Shown piece by piece: positions 20,593 to 25,377 of a DNA stretch of 25,377 nucleotides. The first letter of the stretch is position 1. Every line of letters starts with the position of its first letter. This stretch comes from Ophiostoma sp. CBS 140.51 (lineage: Eukaryota; Ascomycota; Sordariomycetes; Ophiostomatales; Ophiostomataceae). The notes beneath the pieces were generated by a model. It did no database searches. It saw nothing but the letters and a program-made list of their open reading frames with translations, and was not told the origin of the DNA. Both the position numbers and the translations under genes were made by a program. The stretch is from contig JANSLP010000417.1 of assembly GCA_029298735.1 (NCBI GenBank), positions 1 to 25,377 on the forward strand, written 5' to 3'.

Positions 20593-21171
20593 TTCGGCGC
20601 CGGCGGGGACAACCGCAAGTTGGCAACGCTCGCGCTGTGGGGTAGGGGAGGTAGATAGTGGTCGGTGGGAGTTTCTGCTGTGTGTGTAAATTGCTGGCTT
20701 TAGATCGTAAAAGTTAACATAGTTGAAGGTTGAGGAGTTCGTCGCGTGCCTGCCTTTCCTGTCTGTTGGTCGATTGGTTTGTCTCAATGGCTGGATTCCT
20801 GCCTACGGAGTACAGGTGTCAGTGTGGAGGGGTTGTTAGCGGGCCTGGCGGGCAGGAGCTCCCTTGCCTTCAGGGGAGTTCTAAGGCGGCCGTTGATTGG
20901 TTTAGTGGATCTAGGCATGGAAAGCGTAACACAGCCGCTAAAAAGGCGGTCGCCATTTCCCTTATCGATAAGAACTTCTTGCCATTCTGCGATAAGATAG
21001 TCTAGAAATTTTTTGAGATGGCCCAGAGAACTGTAGCCGCCCAAAACAGCAGCGCAAATTTTCTGCCAGGCGTTCTTACCTCGACTTTTTCTGTTGTCTT
21101 TCCGCCATCCGATCTCTTCTTTCAACGAACCGACATCACGACCCACGATTTTCGCCAAGTGATGCGGCAAG
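20593..21171. promoter_or_regulatory. shared divergent promoter of ula1 and bms1
   Basis: 579 bp between the two start codons. Inverted CCAAT boxes (ATTGG) lie at 20773-20777 and 20896-20900. A 12-bp palindrome, CTTATCGATAAG (20961-20972), holds two GATA cores, and a third GATAAG follows at 20991-20996. GCGATAAGAT (20989-20998) differs at one base from the PAC element GCGATGAGAT, and GAAATTTTTT (21005-21014) resembles an RRPE element on the reverse strand. These last two lie about 160-180 bp before the bms1 ATG. Roles are inferred from motif similarity only. Confidence 0.55.
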
Positions 21172-21191
21172 ATGGAAGACCAAGCCCATAA
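21018..21191 (+). promoter_or_regulatory. 57-codon upstream frame overlapping the bms1 start
   Basis: An ATG at 21018 opens a frame that ends in TAA at 21189-21191, 20 nt inside bms1 and out of frame with it. An internal in-frame ATG at 21162 (G at -3) leaves a 9-codon frame ending at the same stop. The bms1 ATG at 21172 has A at -3 and is better placed. Whether 21018 is transcribed is doubtful, because promoter-like elements lie directly upstream of it. Confidence 0.35.
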
Positions 21192-24100
21192 GCCCCATCG
21201 CAAGTCGAAGGAGAAGAAGAAGCATTCGGGTGAGTTTCTTTTCCTCATGCTCGTGCTGCCATCGCATCAACCATCGACATCGTCCTGACTGACTTTTATA
21301 GGACCCAATCCCAAGGCTTTTGCTTTTTCGAACCCCGGCAAGCTTCAAAGAAGCGCCGCCCGGTCTCACGATGTGAGTGATTCAAAGATGCCAATCGACT
21401 ATTGTAGCTAAGCCTGCCATGTATACTGACACCTCCTTTCTCCCAGATCAAAGAAAAACGCCTTCACGTCCCCCTCATCGACCGTCTTCCCGATGAACCG
21501 CCACCGCGCCTCGTCACCATTGTCGGCCCGTCCGGCGTGGGCAAGACGACCTTGATGCGCTCTATGATCCGCCGCTACGCCAAGGAAACCATCACCGACC
21601 CCCAGGGCCCCGTCACCGTTGTCACCTCCAAGAAACAACGCCTCACTTTCCTCGAGTGCCCCAACGAGCTCGAGGCCATGGTCGACGTCGCCAAGGTCGC
21701 CGACATTGTCTTGCTCATGATCGACGGCAACTATGGCTTTGAGATGGAGACGCTCGAGTTCCTCAACGTTCTGGCCGCCACCGGTATGCCGGGTAACGTC
21801 TTTGGCGTGCTCACGCATCTTGACCTGTTCCGCAAGCCGCAGGCACTCAAGGACGCCAAGAAGCGCTTAAAACATCGTCTGTGGAACGAGTTGTACCAGG
21901 GCGCTCATCTTTTCTATTTGTCGGGTGTAATCAACGGCCGCTACCCAGACCGCGAGATCCACAACCTGTCGCGTTTCCTGTCCGTCATGAAAAACCCGCG
22001 CCCCCTCATCTGGCGCAACTCCCATCCCTACGCCGTTATCGACAGTTTCCGCGATGTCACCCACCCCACAAAGATCGAAGAGGACGAGCTGTGCGATCGC
22101 TCTATTGCCTTCACCGGCTACCTGCGTGGTATCAACTTCGCCGCCCAAGGCCAGCGTGTACACATCCCCGGTCTTGGCGACTTTACGGTTGCCAAGATGG
22201 AGGCGCTTCCCGACCCGTGTCCGACACCAGCCATGGAGCAGGCCGCGGCGAAGGCTACCGGAAAGACCGGCCGGCGACGCCTTGACGAGAAGGACCGTAA
22301 GCTGTACGCACCCATGTCCGACCGCAGCGGCCTCAAGATCGACGGTGACGCCGTGTACATCTACCGCGAGAACGGCTTCACGTTCGACAAGGACGCTGTT
22401 GGTGTGGAGCGCAGCGAGGGTGAGGAGCTGATTATCGGTCTGCAGGGCGAGCGCAAGCTGCTGGGTGAGACCGAGGAGGGTGTGCAGCTGTTCTCCAAGG
22501 GCCGCAGAATTGTGGCTGAGGAGCTCAACTCGGGCCGCAAGGAGCAGCGCAATGCCCGCCTGGCTGACAACGTCGAAGGCGAGGATGACGGGTACGATGA
22601 CGACGGCTCGTCTGACGAAGAGAGCGACTTTGCCAACGGCGACGGCGAATTCGACGAGGATGAAGAAGACGAAGAGTTTGAAGAAAGCGAATTCGACGAG
22701 AAGAAGCTAGGCAAGATGTTCCGCAACCGGGGCGGCGACCGCAACGGCGGCGACGATAACGGCGAGGAACTCGAGTTTGCTGACAGTGACTCGGACCTTG
22801 GCTCGCTCGACGGCGACGAGGGCAACGACTTTGATGATGACGAGGACGCGGCAATCCGGTGGAAGGACAACATGCTGGAGCGGGCACGAAATGCGCACAA
22901 GCGGAAACGGCCGTTCCAAGTGAAGGACCTGGCACGGATGTTGTACGATACCTCTATCTCGCTCAGCACGGTCGCCAAGCGCTGGCGCGGCGAGGAGGAG
23001 CCCGAGGAGGAGGCCGAAGACAACATTGAGGAGGAGGACGACTTCTTCAAGAAGACTGAGGAGGCTGAGAAGGCCGAAGACAACACTGAAGACCGCTCTC
23101 TCCCAGTGGTCGACAACGACGAGCTCAAGTCCCGCTGGACATCAGATGCGATTGAGGCGCTGCGGTCACGATTCACGTCCGTCAAGTCCAAGAAGAGCGG
23201 CGGTGGTGACGATGACGAGAGCGGGTTCGACGATGAAGACGGCGACGATGACGACGACGAGAGCCCATTCGGCAGCGACGCCGAGGGTGGCTCCGACAGT
23301 GAGGGTGACGGCGACTTTGAGGATCTCGAGACGGGCGAAAAGCACGGCCCGCGGAAAGACAAAGCCGAGAAGGCCGAAGCCGCGAACTTTGAGGACGAGC
23401 GCGACAAGAACGCACGACGCAAGCAGGAGCTGCGGCTGCGGTTCGAGGAGGAAGATCGCGAGGGTCTGAACAACGCCAAGGCGCAGGCACGGAAAGAGGC
23501 CGGCACGACGGCCGACGAGTTTGGCGAGGATGACTGGTACGACGCACAAAAGTCACTTATCCAGAAGCAGCTTGACATCAACAAGGCCGAGTACGACGAG
23601 CTAGACGACCGGCAGCGTGTGGCCGTCGAGGGTTTCCGCGCAGGCCAGTACGGCCGCATGGTGCTCGAGGGTGTGCCGGCCGAGTTTGTGCGCATGTTCC
23701 AGGCACGCATGCCGCTCATCGTGGGCGGTCTAACTGCGACAGAGGACCGTTTCGGTTTCCTACAGGTGCGCATCAAGCGCCACCGCTGGCACAAGCGCAT
23801 TCTCAAGACCAACGACCCGCTCATCTTCTCGCTGGGCTGGCGGCGGTTCCAGACGATGCCCATCTACAGCATTTCGGACTCGCGTACGCGCAACCGCATG
23901 CTCAAGTACACACCGGAGCACATGCACTGCTTCGCGCAGTTCTACGGCCCCTTTGTGGCGCCCAACACGGGCTTTGTGTGCTTCAAGAACTTTTCGGCCT
24001 CGGCACCCATCAACCAGCAGGGCCTGCGCATTGCCGCGACCGGCAGCGTGCTGAGCGTGGACGAGTCGACGGAGATTGTCAAGAAGCTCAAGCTGACGGG

Positions 24101-24827
24101 TGCGCCGTACAAGATCTTCAAGAACACGGCGTTCATCAAGGACATGTTCAACTCGGCGCTCGAGATTGCCAAGTTTGAGGGTGCAGCCATCAAGACGGTG
24201 TCGGGCATCCGCGGTCAGATCAAGCATGCACTCAAGCAGGAGGGCGCGTTCCGTGCCACCTTTGAGGACAAGATCTTGCTGAGTGATATTGTGTTCTTGC
24301 GCGCGTGGTTCCCGATCAAACCGCACCGCTTCTACAACCCAGCCAACAACTTTATTGGCTGGCAGCCAATGCGCCTGACGGGCGAGATCCGCCGCGATGC
24401 CGACATTGCCACACCGCAGCAGCGCAACAGCCAGTACCGCACTGTGGTGCGCCAGGAGCGCCACTTCAACACGCTCAAGGTGCCGCGCCAGCTGGCAGCG
24501 TCGCTGCCGTTCAAGTCGCAGATTGTGCAGACCAAGAAGCAGAAGAAGACGACGTACATGCAGAAGCGTGCGGTGGTGGTCGGCGGCGAGGAGCGCAAGG
24601 TGCGCAACCTGCTCCAGAACCTCACAACGATCCGGCGCGACGTCACGCAGAAGCGGGCGGCCAAGAAGGAGGAGAAACGCGTGGAGCACCGCAAGGCTGT
24701 GGCAGATGCCGAAGAGAAGCGTGCAGCACGCGAGAAGCGCGAGACCAAGGAGTTCTGGAGTCGCGAGGGCAAGAAGCGGCACATGCAGGCAGAGGGCGGC
24801 GGCGGCGGCAAGCGTCGTCGTGGTTAA
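21172..24827 (+). CDS. bms1: BMS1 ribosome-biogenesis GTPase
   Basis: Three exons, 21172-21229, 21302-21372 and 21447-24827, give 1169 aa (yeast Bms1 is 1183). Introns are 72 and 74 nt. The N-terminus is basic (KPHRKSKEKKK), then NPKAFAFSNPGKLQRSAARSHD, typical of the family. The P-loop GPSGVGKT is at 70-77, a G3-like ECPN at about 113-116 and a G4-like THLD at about 166-169. An AARP2CN-type region follows (about 239-325). A long acidic/charged stretch covers roughly 418-710. The conserved C-terminal RIBIOP domain (about 760-1060) includes GQYGRMVLEGVPAEF and FYGPFVAP, and the tail is Lys/Arg-rich. Family knowledge: a nucleolar GTPase of the small-subunit processome that binds Rcl1 and is needed for early 18S pre-rRNA cleavages. 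Splice junctions were chosen to keep frame and family motifs. The gene is divergent from ula1 and convergent with the WD40 gene. Confidence 0.96.
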
Positions 24828-25120
24828 GGGAGTGGATCAAACTGTTGTTGGAGTGGAGGCGGACAAAAAGCATGTTCCCAGGTGGAATAATCGGCAGCGT
24901 GGAAATTTTTGTACAGTATTTATTCACATTTTCACATTGTCATTTCGTCATTTGCTGTTTATTGTCTGTTTACTTTTTACTTGATCATTGTCATTTTGGC
25001 TCTTGCGGGAGTTTCTTCATACTTTAAAAATAGATGGCATTTTCCTTTACATTATATTATATCGTACAATTAAACCTGAAGTAATCAAATAAAAATACCC
25101 TAAAACACCCTATGCTCCTG
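24828..25120. terminator. convergent 3' regions of bms1 and the WD40 gene
   Basis: This 293-bp AT-rich gap separates two stop codons facing each other. AATAAA occurs on the plus strand near 25087-25093, a plausible poly(A) signal for bms1, and T-rich stretches near 24905-25070 could serve the minus-strand gene. The two 3' UTRs may overlap. No gene is seen inside. Confidence 0.4.
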
Positions 25121-25377
25121 TCATGGAGCCACCATGCGCATCTTCATTACCGTCAGCTCAGAACTCCTTGCCCATGAACCATCTGGCGTCTGTCGGTAGC
25201 ACAGCAACTTGCCGTCGTCGCCCACGCTGCCCAAGATCTGGCCGTCATCGTCAAAGGAGACACGCCATACGGGCGTCCGGTGGTTCTCTAGCTTGGACAG
25301 CTCTCGTACTGTGTGTCGCACCTGTCCTGCCTCGCCTGTCCAGCGCCGGTCGGCTGCTGATATGCCGCCGTTGTTTG
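25121..25377 (-). CDS. seh1: C-terminal end of a WD40 protein, probably nucleoporin SEH1 (partial)
   Basis: The frame is open from the right edge of the window to TGA at 25123-25121, giving 85 complete codons of the C-terminus. The start lies outside the window. The last WD40 blade is visible: HRTPVWRVSFDDDGQILGSVGDDGK, with the WRVS and GDDGK motifs characteristic of the final repeat of Seh1 proteins; Sec13 has a similar WRVS but usually GDNKV. Family knowledge: Seh1 belongs to the Y-shaped Nup84/Nup107 nuclear pore subcomplex and to the SEA/GATOR2 complex at the vacuole. The upstream part (ISAADRRWTGEAGQVRHTVREL) is probably an inserted loop between blades. SEC13 or another beta-propeller remains possible because only the tail is present. 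It is convergent with bms1. Confidence 0.65.
   Translation of the reverse strand, partial: NNGGISAADRRWTGEAGQVRHTVRELSKLENHRTPVWRVSFDDDGQILGSVGDDGKLLCYRQTPDGSWARSSELTVMKMRMVAP

Noticed and set aside
21321..21345. tRNA B-box-like GGTTCGAA on the minus strand
   Set aside because: It lies inside a bms1 exon with no A box or cloverleaf; a chance match.
22361..23863. 500-codon minus-strand frame with Ser-rich translation
   Set aside because: It is antisense to the acidic Asp/Glu-rich part of bms1; GA-rich codons read backwards as Ser/Pro/Leu codons. The sense strand carries the conserved family motifs.
25098..25112. CCCTAAAACACCCTA, telomere-like
   Set aside because: Only two imperfect units between ordinary housekeeping genes; not a telomere array.
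1..25377. CRISPR arrays, insertion sequences, bacterial operon features
   Set aside because: The window is eukaryotic (spliceosomal introns, fungal protein families), and no regularly spaced repeats or transposase motifs were seen.

Overview
The window looks like nuclear DNA of a filamentous ascomycete (Pezizomycotina, probably a Sordariomycete). The reasons are short spliceosomal introns (57-77 nt) with GT...AG ends and CTAAC-like branch sites, GC-rich coding exons inside AT-richer intergenic DNA, a Zn2Cys6 transcription factor with a fungal middle homology region, and conserved eukaryotic housekeeping proteins. I cannot name the genus or species.

Layout. Positions 1-4775 are sparse: the only convincing gene is a 100-residue secreted, cysteine-rich protein (1466-1768, +), flanked by about 1.5 kb and 3.0 kb of AT-rich sequence. 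A two-exon Zn2Cys6 regulator of 821 aa lies on the minus strand (7318 to 4776), with a long pyrimidine-rich leader upstream of its start. Then follows about 10.4 kb (8300-18739) in which I find no protein gene, only microsatellites, pyrimidine tracts and promoter-like spots. The right end is compact and housekeeping: a five-exon ULA1/APPBP1-type NEDD8-activating-enzyme subunit (minus, 20592-18740), a divergent three-exon BMS1 ribosome-biogenesis GTPase (plus, 21172-24827), and the 3' end of a convergent WD40 gene, most likely SEH1 (minus, running off the right edge).

How the genes relate. There is no operon or obvious biosynthetic cluster. ula1 and bms1 share a 579-bp divergent promoter with two inverted CCAAT boxes, three GATA cores, and a PAC-like plus RRPE-like pair close to bms1. 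The secreted protein and the regulator are convergent and 3 kb apart; nothing in the sequence shows that one controls the other.

The most interesting unexplained items are the orphan secreted cysteine-rich protein with a strong splice donor just past its stop, a 12-bp perfect inverted repeat at 2767-2808, a repeated nonamer in the probable 3' UTR of the regulator, the long gene-free interval, and the composite bms1/ula1 promoter. I see no clear novel multi-gene system.
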